DNA of 5,080 nucleotides from Bacteroidales bacterium (GCA_031286005.1 JAITVC010000001.1:1-5080), one strand, 5' to 3'. Shown: positions 1 to 5,080, numbered from the stretch's first letter. Made by a program: numbers and translations. The notes: a model not told the origin generated them from the sequence alone.

Positions 1-433
1 ATTCGCTGGTAGATGATATGTTTGTAAACGAGAATATCAAGTCGAACTGCTCTGTGTCGGGTTCTATGTGATGGTCAACAAGTATCTTAAAGGCTTTCGC
101 TTTTAAAGCCTGTTCTTCAAGCACATCAATACGAGAAAAAGATTGAAAATCGTTACATATCATCAAATCGGCTTCGGATATAATCTTTTTAGCTTCTTCT
201 AATTTTTGGTTTCCTATCACGGCTGTTTCCGAGCCGTTAATCCATTTCAAATTTTGAGGAAAATCATTGGGAACAACAAACCGAACTTGTTTACCAATTG
301 TTTGCAGATAATGTAACCATGCGGTCGAAGACCCAATAGCATCGCCATCCGGATTGTAATGCGTCAAAATCACAATGTGTTGAGCAGATGTGATAACGTC
401 TTTTAACTTGGATATGTCGTGATTAAATTTCAT
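1..433 (-). CDS. nrnA: NrnA-type DHH/DHHA1 phosphoesterase (oligoribonuclease / pAp phosphatase), N-terminal part
   Basis: Partial gene: 144 residues from ATG at 431-433 are visible and the rest lies beyond the left edge. Seen in the sequence: the DHH motif I THYNPDGDAIGSS (residues 24-36, with metal-ligand candidates H25, D29 and D31), a second acidic motif around D95 (NDFQSFSRID), the name-giving DHH triad at 120-122 (VDHHIEPD), and the start of the ISSTSE motif at 139-144. In this family these residues bind two Mn ions. The C-terminal DHHA1 substrate-binding domain is expected off the window, since full proteins are about 320-340 residues. Family knowledge: cytosolic enzymes that degrade 2-5 nt nanoRNAs to mononucleotides, often also removing the 3' phosphate from pAp. 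The ATG is the first possible start before motif I and is 27 bp after the upstream stop codon. A related c-di-AMP/pGpG phosphodiesterase of the same fold cannot be excluded without the C-terminus. Confidence 0.9.
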   Translation of the reverse strand, partial: MKFNHDISKLKDVITSAQHIVILTHYNPDGDAIGSSTAWLHYLQTIGKQVRFVVPNDFPQNLKWINGSETAVIGNQKLEEAKKIISEADLMICNDFQSFSRIDVLEEQALKAKAFKILVDHHIEPDTEQFDLIFSFTNISSTSE

Positions 434-443
434 GAACAAGGTG

Positions 444-475
444 CGAAGTTACAAAAAAAATCAGACATGCGCAAA
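444..475 (-). promoter_or_regulatory. Putative Bacteroidota-type promoter of nrnA
   Basis: On the minus strand TTTG (472-475) is followed after 20 bp by TAACTTCG (444-451), a 7/8 fit to the Bacteroidota sigma factor -7 box TAnnTTTG with the usual -33 TTTG and spacing. It overlaps the last codons of the upstream SirB1-like gene and lies about 10 bp before the nrnA ATG, so the 5' leader would be very short. It suggests that nrnA can be transcribed separately from its upstream neighbours. The motif match is seen; activity is inferred. Confidence 0.5.
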
Positions 476-1312
476 CAATTCCAACAATTTATTTACTAAT
501 GCCAATTTTTCCTCATCGCCTTTGTTGATATAAACCTGTTGAATAAACCATAGCCAACGGTTTGCTATATCCACATTTGAACAGGGCGTAACTTCACTCA
601 CATTTAATTTTATACCGGCTGCGGCAAAGTATTCCAACAAATTGGATAAGGGAAACATTGCCGCATTTTTGTATGGATTTAGATAGAATAAAACATCATC
701 GAGACTTTTACTTCCGGATGAATGCGTATAAGCCAAAAGAAAATTCGACAACAACTTCACGCCCGAAAACGATATTCGTTGCGATTGCGCCAAATACAGA
801 TACAAAACGCCTAATGTTGTATCATTTCCTTTTTTGGACATCAGAACATTATATACAAAAAAATGGTGCAGATTCGCCGGCTCTTTTTCATCTGCCGTCA
901 AGCCGTGTTTAGCATAAAAAATCCGATTAATGATTTTGATTTGCTCCAAAATGGTTTGATGTTCGTTCAGCTCAAGCCAAATGTCCATTTTAATTTGTGC
1001 AATACGTTCAACAATATGCTGCTTGACAAAATTAAAATCACGAATTTGCTCTATCAAAACCATCAATTCCAGCAAATCTTGCTCTTGGCTATTTTTCCAA
1101 TGAGCAAAATTCTTAACCAATCTTTCGGTTTGAATATCGTTCAGAATGTCTGTTATGCGTTCGGTATAATCCTCATTTGAGGAAGAAACCAAAGCATTTT
1201 CCAAATCCGGAATAGCCATCTCACCCATCGACAAGATTTCGTTCCGCACTTGCGAAAAGATTTGTTCATCGGGGTCTTCGAGGAGTTTGATTAGGGCTGA
1301 TATTTTGCTCAT
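461..1312 (-). CDS. SirB1-like / transglutaminase-like (Transglut_core2) family protein
   Basis: Start chosen at ATG 1310-1312 (283 residues). The frame is open to another ATG at 1349-1351 (296 residues), but those 13 extra residues are encoded mostly by a dispersed repeat and do not look like protein. Numbering below uses the longer form. Residues 14-75 are helical and HEAT-like (ISALIKLLEDPDEQIF). The middle part carries the family's recognisable block: VYNVLMSKKGN (166-176), LGVLYLYLAQ (180-189), FLLAYT (204-209), then FYLNPYKNAAMF (222-233) and PCSNVDIANRW (256-266), which correspond to the NPF..GA and PCSN..I..R segments of Bacteroidota homologues. It is divergent: where relatives commonly read GNPISL and NLPxHF, this one has GNDTTL (175-180) and KLLSNF (199-204). 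No signal peptide or membrane segment is seen. The family has a transglutaminase-like fold, but its biochemical role is unsettled and an enzyme activity should not be assumed. It probably shares a transcript with the upstream uridine phosphorylase (45 bp gap). Confidence 0.75.
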   Translation of the reverse strand: MSKISALIKLLEDPDEQIFSQVRNEILSMGEMAIPDLENALVSSSNEDYTERITDILNDIQTERLVKNFAHWKNSQEQDLLELMVLIEQIRDFNFVKQHIVERIAQIKMDIWLELNEHQTILEQIKIINRIFYAKHGLTADEKEPANLHHFFVYNVLMSKKGNDTTLGVLYLYLAQSQRISFSGVKLLSNFLLAYTHSSGSKSLDDVLFYLNPYKNAAMFPLSNLLEYFAAAGIKLNVSEVTPCSNVDIANRWLWFIQQVYINKGDEEKLALVNKLLELFAHV

Positions 1313-1326
1313 AGTTTCTGAATTGG

Positions 1327-1356
1327 GGGATGTCTCGACTACGCTTGACATGACGT
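1327..1356 (-). repeat. Dispersed palindromic repeat, copy A (after udp stop)
   Basis: This copy fills the gap between the udp stop codon (1358-1360) and the SirB1-like gene. On the minus strand it begins ACGTCATG one base after the TAA, contains the core CGTAGTCGAG, and forms a hairpin with perfect 5-bp arms ATGTC/GACAT (1347-1351 and 1330-1334). It matches copy B (2888-2917) at 27 of 30 positions. No T-run follows the hairpin, so it is not a standard intrinsic terminator. The ATG of the left arm opens the reading frame of the next gene and creates a likely false start. Confidence 0.85.
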
Positions 1357-1357
1357 C

Positions 1358-2233
1358 TTAGGCAATTTCCAAGATTCTGTCTAATAAGTTTTCGATACTA
1401 TCTTCCATGATTTGTTTATAATCTTCCGAGAATTTTTTACTGACCCGATTTGCCACTACTAAACATGCGGTGAGCGTTTGGTGGCCAAGAGATTGTCCAA
1501 GTCCGTAGAGTGCCGATGTTTCCATTTCGAGATTGGTAATCTTCAAGCCGTTGTATTCAAACGATTTCAACACATCGTGCATTTGTGGAAAGGTCAACGG
1601 CAAGCGTAGCACACGACCTTGCGGGCCATAGAACCCTTGCGCCGTGGCGGTGATTCCACGATACATGTCGTCTTTGGCCACACGATTGAGCAGTGCGTCC
1701 GATGCCTTCACAAAATAGGGGCGAGGTAGAGTTTTCAACCAGTCGGCATGATTCATAAAGGCTTCTTCCATCTTGCGGTCGCACACATCCTGTTCAGGTT
1801 TGTAAAAATTCATCAAGCCGTCAATCCCAAATCCATACGCCGAAGCAATGAATTTATCCACTTCGATGTTTTCATGCAAAGAGCCGCAAGTACCTATCCG
1901 TACAAGATTTAGCGAAGTCTTTTCGGATTTGATTTCTCGTGTTTTCAAATCAATATTGACTAATGCGTCCAATTCATTCACTACAATATCCAAATTATCG
2001 GTACCCATTCCGGTGGATAGAACCGAACACGGTTTACCTTTGTACACGCCTGTACGTGTACAGATTTCACGGTTCATCTGTTTGTGGTCAATACGTTCAA
2101 AGTGCTTCGAGAATGAAGCAACACGTCCCGGATCGCCGACTAAAACAACGGTCTTGGCTAATTGTTCGGGATGCAGATGGAGGTGGTATACGCTACCATC
2201 GGGGTTTTGGGGGAATTCTGAAGGTTGTATCAT
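1358..2233 (-). CDS. udp: Uridine phosphorylase (nucleoside phosphorylase NP-I family)
   Basis: Catalyses reversible phosphorolysis of uridine to uracil and ribose-1-phosphate in cytosolic pyrimidine salvage. The whole 291-residue protein is one NP-I domain. Visible landmarks: VGDPGRV (32-38), the glycine-rich phosphate site whose Arg contacts phosphate; STGMGTDNLDIVVNEL (73-88); RIGTCGSL (112-119), with the second phosphate-binding Arg; FYGPQGR (201-207), whose Gln and Arg fit the uracil-recognition loop of uridine phosphorylases rather than purine enzymes; and NLEMETSALYGL (234-245), the EME ribose-binding signature. It is somewhat longer than E. coli Udp (about 253 residues) because of insertions around 93-107 and 140-175, as in other members of this longer subgroup. 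The ATG at 2231-2233 lies a normal distance before GDPGR. The 93-bp gap upstream has a palindrome but no clear -7 box. The substrate could in principle be another pyrimidine nucleoside; uridine is the best call. Confidence 0.9.
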   Translation of the reverse strand: MIQPSEFPQNPDGSVYHLHLHPEQLAKTVVLVGDPGRVASFSKHFERIDHKQMNREICTRTGVYKGKPCSVLSTGMGTDNLDIVVNELDALVNIDLKTREIKSEKTSLNLVRIGTCGSLHENIEVDKFIASAYGFGIDGLMNFYKPEQDVCDRKMEEAFMNHADWLKTLPRPYFVKASDALLNRVAKDDMYRGITATAQGFYGPQGRVLRLPLTFPQMHDVLKSFEYNGLKITNLEMETSALYGLGQSLGHQTLTACLVVANRVSKKFSEDYKQIMEDSIENLLDRILEIA

Positions 2234-2280
2234 AACTTTTTGGGGTTAATGTTTATTTGTGATTAATTTTGTTTTGAAAT

Positions 2281-2298
2281 ACCTGTTTGCAAGCAGGT
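2281..2298. other. 18-bp near-perfect palindrome between NTase gene and udp
   Basis: ACCTGTTTGCAAGCAGGT is self-complementary except for one position pair (2286/2293), which would be a G-U wobble in plus-strand RNA. It is centred about 56 bp upstream of the udp ATG and about 38 bp past the NTase stop. It could be an operator-like site for udp or a 3' hairpin of the NTase transcript. No T-run follows it in either direction, so a standard terminator is unlikely. The palindrome is seen; the function is unknown. Confidence 0.45.
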
Positions 2299-2319
2299 TA
2301 AGGGTAAAAGGGTTAAGGG
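2296..2319. repeat. Short direct repeat GGTTAAGGG in the udp upstream gap
   Basis: GGTTAAGGG occurs at 2296-2304 and again at 2311-2319, a 15-bp offset, within a G/A-rich plus strand. The 13-mer GGGTAAAAGGGTT in the middle (2302-2314) recurs exactly at 5057-5069 upstream of the oligopeptidase gene. It is probably low-complexity intergenic sequence typical of this genome; no role can be assigned. Confidence 0.4.
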
Positions 2320-2326
2320 GTGAATT

Positions 2327-2830
2327 TTAATAATAATCGCCGTTAAATATCATTCCGTTTTCGGCTTTCAAATACCGGTCGGTATATTTGTTCGCATAAT
2401 CAACATATTCCTTATTTTGATATGTATTCAATAGATATTGTTTTATTAATTCTACGTCCGTTTTATGTTTTTCTTCCGCTGCCATTGCGAAAACTTTCAA
2501 TTGAAACAATATATCTATTGAAACTATTTTGTACTGTTCCAACTCTATCGCTCCCCTATCAAAATAGCTGTAATCCAACTTTAAAATACTCCTAAACAAA
2601 TCGCAGTTATGGACGCTAACGCCAAAATTTCCCCACATATCTTTTCGATAATCTCTATATTTTGCGTCCAATTTCAGGTAATCTCGGTTTGAAACGATGC
2701 AATCCATGTCATTTCCACATGTTCTTATCCCGTAATAGTCCATTGCCATTCCGCCGAAAATAATCGGTTTGTCTTCGAAGATTATATCGAATTTACTAAA
2801 ATCTATGATATTTGACGAATTATTTTTCAC
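2327..2830 (-). CDS. Orphan nucleotidyltransferase-fold protein (MNT/AbiEii-like)
   Basis: Encodes 167 residues starting at GTG 2828-2830. A stop at 2837-2839 limits the frame, and the first in-frame ATGs (M28, M30) fall inside the GGMAM motif, so GTG is the best start. Seen: IIFGGMAMDYYGIRTCGNDMDCIV (residues 23-46), fitting the minimal nucleotidyltransferase pattern GGxAxxxxGxRxTxDxD, with GG at 26-27 and D41-x-D43. A later segment, SIDILFQLKVFAMAAEEKHKTDVELI (104-129), resembles the 'lxxLKxxAxxxRxKxxxD' helix that follows in AbiEii and related families. These proteins transfer nucleotides to RNA, protein or small molecules, and some are toxins. No adjacent AbiEi-type antitoxin or HEPN partner is seen. 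The gene is AT-rich (77 G/C in 240 bases at 2401-2640, by hand count), clearly lower than its neighbours, and has repeats on both sides, hinting at later acquisition. The substrate is unknown. The fold call is moderately sure; any toxin or defence role is only a possibility. Confidence 0.7.
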   Translation of the reverse strand: MKNNSSNIIDFSKFDIIFEDKPIIFGGMAMDYYGIRTCGNDMDCIVSNRDYLKLDAKYRDYRKDMWGNFGVSVHNCDLFRSILKLDYSYFDRGAIELEQYKIVSIDILFQLKVFAMAAEEKHKTDVELIKQYLLNTYQNKEYVDYANKYTDRYLKAENGMIFNGDYY

Positions 2831-2847
2831 AATGTTTTAATTTAGGT

Positions 2848-2877
2848 CGTCATTCCGAGCGTAGTCGAGGAATCCAC
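2848..2877 (+). repeat. Dispersed palindromic repeat, copy C (opposite orientation)
   Basis: Begins CGTCATTCC, carries the shared core CGTAGTCGAG (2860-2869), and has hairpin arms ATTCC (2852-2856) and GGAAT (2869-2873). Relative to copies A and B it lies on the other strand. The arm sequences differ from copy A yet still pair, so the changes compensate each other. It lies 18 bp upstream of the NTase GTG start and is separated from copy B by 10 bp, with which it can form a larger stem-loop. Confidence 0.8.
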
Positions 2878-2887
2878 TTGCTTTACG

Positions 2888-2917
2888 GGGATGTCTCGAC
2901 TACGTTCAACATGACGT
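2888..2917 (-). repeat. Dispersed palindromic repeat, copy B (after oligopeptidase stop)
   Basis: 27/30 identical to copy A. On the minus strand it starts ACGTCATG one base after the TAA stop (2919-2921) of the oligopeptidase gene and contains CGTAGTCGAG. Its arms are ATGTT (2908-2912) and GACAT (2891-2895), a stem that closes with a U-G pair in minus-strand RNA. With copy C it forms an inverted pair (23 of 30 positions match) over 2848-2917, around the 10-base spacer 2878-2887. Confidence 0.85.
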
Positions 2918-2918
2918 G

Positions 2919-4964
2919 TTATAGCTTCAATGTTTCTATCAAAAATGCGTATTCCATCGCCGTTTCTTTCAACGCCTCAAACCGTCCCGAAGCACCGCCG
3001 TGTCCGAAAGCCATTTCGGTTTTGAATAGCAGTAAATTATTGTCTGTTTTTAAGGCACGTAGTTTGGCTACCCATTTGGCTGGCTCCCAATACTGCACTT
3101 GCGAATCGTGATAACCGGTGGTTACGAGCATGTTTGGGTAGTTTTGCGCTTTCACATTGTCATACGGCGAATAAGACAACATATAATCGAAATAATCCTT
3201 TTCATTCGGATTTCCCCATTCTTCGTATTCGCCTGTTGTGAGCGGAATATCTTCGTCGAGCATGGTTGTAACCACATCCACAAAAGGCACTTGCGCAATC
3301 AAGGTGTGAAACAAATCCGGCCGCATGTTGGCCACTGCGCCAATCAACAATCCACCTGCACTTCCGCCCATTGCCGACAATTTTTGAGATGACGTAAAGC
3401 CGTCTTTTATCAAGGTTTCTGCGCAAGCGATGAAGTCTAAGAATGTATTTTTCTTTTTAAGGAATTTGGCGTTTTCATACCATAGCCGTCCCATTTCTTC
3501 ACCACCTCGGATATGCGCAATGGCATACACAAAGCCTCTGTCTAACAGGCTTAATCGAGCAGAACTAAAATTGGGGTCGGTAGAAATTCCATACGAGCCA
3601 TAACCATAAAGCAGAGTCGGGTTTTGTCCGTTGCGCTCTAAGCCTTTGCGGTAAACTAATGAGATTGGCACACGCTCGCCATCGTGCGAAACGGCCCACA
3701 GGCGTTTGCTTTCGTAGTTTTCCGGTTTGAAGGTTTTATCTAAAACAATTTGTTGTTTGAGGACAATTGTTTCATGCGTTTTTAGATTATATTCAAACGA
3801 TGTTCGAGGTGTCGTTAGCGAGGTATAGCCATATCGCAATTGCGTGGCATAGAAATCAGGATTGTAGCCAATGCCTGTGTTGTAGACTTCATCCGGAAAG
3901 TTCAGATAATAATCCTCGGCATTCTTGAAATTGATAATCCGAATATGATTCAGTGCATTTTTGCGCTCTTCCAACACCAAATAATCGGCAAAAACTTCAA
4001 AATCCTCCAACTTCACATCGTCTCTATGCGGAATGATGTCTTTCCAATTCTCTTTATGGGTTGCTGTTATGGGCGTTTCCATTAGTTTGAAATTGGTGGC
4101 TTTCCAATTTGTGAGAACAAAGAACTTATCCTCAAAATGTTCTACCGAATATTCCAAATCTTTCTCACGCTTATGGAAAATCTGAAATTCTCCATCGGGA
4201 TCATTTGCCGACACGATACGACACTCGGACGATGTAGAACTACTTGTGTATAGAAAAATATAAGCATCTGACTTTGTGCGCCCAACCCCAACATCAAATT
4301 TAGCATCCTTTTCAAAATAAATCTCTTGCTCCAATTCCGGCTGCCCAAGTTTATAGCGCATCACTCGGCATGAGCGCAATTGCTTATTTTGTTTGGTGTA
4401 AAACAACGTTTTGCTATCGGCTGCCCATGTGAAATCGCCGGAAGTTTTCTCTATCTTTTCTGTCAAAATTTCACCTGTTTCAAGGTTCTTGAAGCAGATG
4501 TCGTATATTCTTCGGCTCACGTAGTCTACCGAGAAAGCTAACATCCTGTTGTCGTCGCTAATCATCATCTCGCTCACAGCGCAAAAGGCTTGTCCTTCGG
4601 CGAGTTGGTTGACATCTAAAATAATTTCTTCGGGGTTGTTCTGCGATTGGAACTTTCGGCAATAAATCGGATATTCCTTGCCTATTTCAAAACGAGTATA
4701 GTACCAATAGCCTTTTCGGAAAAACGGCACGGATTGGTCGTCTTCTTTGATGCGGGATTTGATTTCGTTGAACAGTTTGTTTTGCAACTCTTCTGTATCT
4801 TTCAGTATGGTGTTGCAATACGCATTTTCGGCATTCAGATAATCCAACACATCTTTATCGTCGCGTTGATTCATCCAAAAATAGTCGTCTTGTCGAGTTA
4901 CATTGTGCATGGTCAACAATGCGGGGATTTTCTTTGCTATTGGTGGGGTTTCTATGATTTTCAT
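2919..4964 (-). CDS. ptrB: Oligopeptidase B (S9A serine peptidase)
   Basis: A 681-residue cytosolic prolyl-oligopeptidase-family peptidase that cleaves peptides below about 30 residues after Arg or Lys. No signal peptide is seen. The N-terminus PPIAKKIPALLTMHNVTRQDDYFW (7-30) is the typical family opening. Roughly 70-405 is the beta-propeller that restricts access, and 410-681 is the alpha/beta-hydrolase domain. The triad is Ser535 in GGSAGG (533-538), Asp620 in GYHDSQVQYWEP (617-628) and His655 in GHGGASGR (654-661). The 85- and 35-residue spacings equal those of E. coli OpdB (532/617/652). Glu579 and Glu581 in TTGEYEEWGNP match the pair known to hold the P1 basic side chain. Of the acidic pair linked to P2 choice in enterobacterial OpdB (460/462), Asp463 is kept but the second is Asn465. 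Full length, no frameshift. The ATG at 4962-4964 fits the conserved N-terminus. The NTase gene follows after 88 bp containing repeats. Confidence 0.95.
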   Translation of the reverse strand: MKIIETPPIAKKIPALLTMHNVTRQDDYFWMNQRDDKDVLDYLNAENAYCNTILKDTEELQNKLFNEIKSRIKEDDQSVPFFRKGYWYYTRFEIGKEYPIYCRKFQSQNNPEEIILDVNQLAEGQAFCAVSEMMISDDNRMLAFSVDYVSRRIYDICFKNLETGEILTEKIEKTSGDFTWAADSKTLFYTKQNKQLRSCRVMRYKLGQPELEQEIYFEKDAKFDVGVGRTKSDAYIFLYTSSSTSSECRIVSANDPDGEFQIFHKREKDLEYSVEHFEDKFFVLTNWKATNFKLMETPITATHKENWKDIIPHRDDVKLEDFEVFADYLVLEERKNALNHIRIINFKNAEDYYLNFPDEVYNTGIGYNPDFYATQLRYGYTSLTTPRTSFEYNLKTHETIVLKQQIVLDKTFKPENYESKRLWAVSHDGERVPISLVYRKGLERNGQNPTLLYGYGSYGISTDPNFSSARLSLLDRGFVYAIAHIRGGEEMGRLWYENAKFLKKKNTFLDFIACAETLIKDGFTSSQKLSAMGGSAGGLLIGAVANMRPDLFHTLIAQVPFVDVVTTMLDEDIPLTTGEYEEWGNPNEKDYFDYMLSYSPYDNVKAQNYPNMLVTTGYHDSQVQYWEPAKWVAKLRALKTDNNLLLFKTEMAFGHGGASGRFEALKETAMEYAFLIETLKL

Positions 4965-4968
4965 ACTA

Positions 4969-4976
4969 CAAAGATA
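4969..4976 (-). promoter_or_regulatory. Bacteroidota -7 box upstream of oligopeptidase B
   Basis: The minus strand reads TATCTTTG, a full match to TAnnTTTG, only 4 bases before the ATG (TATCTTTG-TAGT-ATG). A -33 element is weak: TTTA around 4996-4999, about 20 bp upstream. If used, transcription would start at or within a few bases of the ATG, giving a leaderless or nearly leaderless mRNA. The motif is seen; the transcription start is inferred. Confidence 0.6.
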
Positions 4977-4985
4977 TGAAAAAAT

Positions 4986-5041
4986 AGTGAATAGTTAAAC
5001 GTGAATAGTGATTAGTTATGAACAAAGAGTTATGAGTTATA
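4986..5041. repeat. Degenerate 7-bp tandem array, eight units
   Basis: Reading the plus strand from 4986, eight consecutive heptamers keep exact phase: AGTGAAT, AGTTAAA, CGTGAAT, AGTGATT, AGTTATG, AACAAAG, AGTTATG, AGTTATA. Seven of eight have G and T at positions 2-3. The array lies 10 bp from the -7 box of the oligopeptidase gene and covers where its -33 element should be. It is too degenerate for easy slippage, so it is more likely a decayed array than an active phase-variable tract. Confidence 0.7.
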
Positions 5042-5080
5042 GGGTGCGAGGTGGCGGGGTAAAAGGGTTTGGAGAGGACT
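5042..5080. other. Purine-rich intergenic tail at the right edge
   Basis: These 39 bases are G-rich on the plus strand and contain the 13-mer GGGTAAAAGGGTT (5057-5069), identical to 2302-2314. No reading frame, promoter or RNA gene can be supported here. What lies further upstream of the oligopeptidase gene is outside the window. Confidence 0.4.

Noticed and set aside
658..1180. Two plus-strand frames opposite the SirB1-like gene
   Set aside because: Antisense to a gene with clear family motifs, no start context and no protein-like composition.
1848..2249. Plus-strand frame of 133 codons (and a second one at 1963-2235)
   Set aside because: Lies antisense to the well-supported uridine phosphorylase, has low-complexity Cys/Arg-rich translation and no recognisable domain; a shadow frame.
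2296..2319. Telomere-like GGTTAAGGG repeats
   Set aside because: Only two copies inside a short gap between bacterial genes; coincidental resemblance.
2327..2830. Type IV toxin-antitoxin system (AbiE) or HEPN/MNT pair
   Set aside because: Only the NTase-like gene is present; flanking genes are oligopeptidase B and uridine phosphorylase, with no antitoxin-like reading frame in the gaps.
2848..2917. Intrinsic terminator after oligopeptidase B
   Set aside because: The inverted repeat pair makes a large stem-loop, but no T-run follows it on the minus strand, so standard intrinsic termination is not supported; an effect on RNA stability remains possible.
2812..3111. Plus-strand frame crossing the NTase-oligopeptidase gap
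   Set aside because: Its N-terminal part (HSERSRGIH) is a translation of repeat copy C and the rest is antisense to the oligopeptidase C-terminus.
3099..4979. Several short frames on both strands inside the oligopeptidase gene
   Set aside because: All overlap a full-length gene with an intact catalytic triad; none has motifs of its own.
4986..5041. CRISPR array
   Set aside because: Units are 7 bp and contiguous, without unique spacers; this is a simple tandem repeat.

Overview
The window looks like a chromosomal stretch of a Bacteroidota bacterium, probably Bacteroidales-like or a relative; the exact genus cannot be read from it. The signs are the codon use and moderate GC, AT-rich gaps without Shine-Dalgarno boxes, -7 boxes of the TAnnTTTG type, and protein families in their Bacteroidota-like form.

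All five genes lie on the minus strand. In the direction of transcription (from high to low coordinates) they are: a complete oligopeptidase B (2919-4964); an orphan AT-rich nucleotidyltransferase-fold protein with a GTG start (2327-2830); a uridine phosphorylase (1358-2233); a divergent SirB1/transglutaminase-like protein (461-1312); and the N-terminal part of an NrnA-type DHH phosphoesterase that runs off the left edge (1-433). No rRNA, tRNA, CRISPR array, insertion sequence or prophage gene is visible, and no hairpin with a following T-run that would make a standard intrinsic terminator. There is no gene-free stretch longer than 300 bases. The longest, 4965-5080, holds a promoter box, a degenerate heptamer array and a purine-rich tail.

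Most genes are ordinary metabolism: NrnA recycles short RNA fragments to mononucleotides, uridine phosphorylase salvages uridine, and oligopeptidase B cleaves short peptides after basic residues. The first two could loosely share RNA and pyrimidine turnover, but nothing in the sequence ties them together beyond strand and proximity. Spacing suggests that udp and the SirB1-like gene may be cotranscribed. nrnA appears to have its own promoter inside the end of the SirB1-like gene.

The most interesting content is between the genes. A roughly 30-bp dispersed element occurs three times (1327-1356, 2848-2877, 2888-2917). Its core CGTAGTCGAG is constant, while the flanking hairpin arms change together (ATGTC/GACAT in one copy, ATTCC/GGAAT in another). 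Two copies start right after the stop codons of udp and oligopeptidase B; the other forms an inverted pair with one of these. One copy overlaps the apparent N-terminus of the SirB1-like gene and probably creates a false start codon. A perfectly phased 7-bp array of eight degenerate units lies just upstream of the oligopeptidase promoter box. I see no convincing new multi-gene system.
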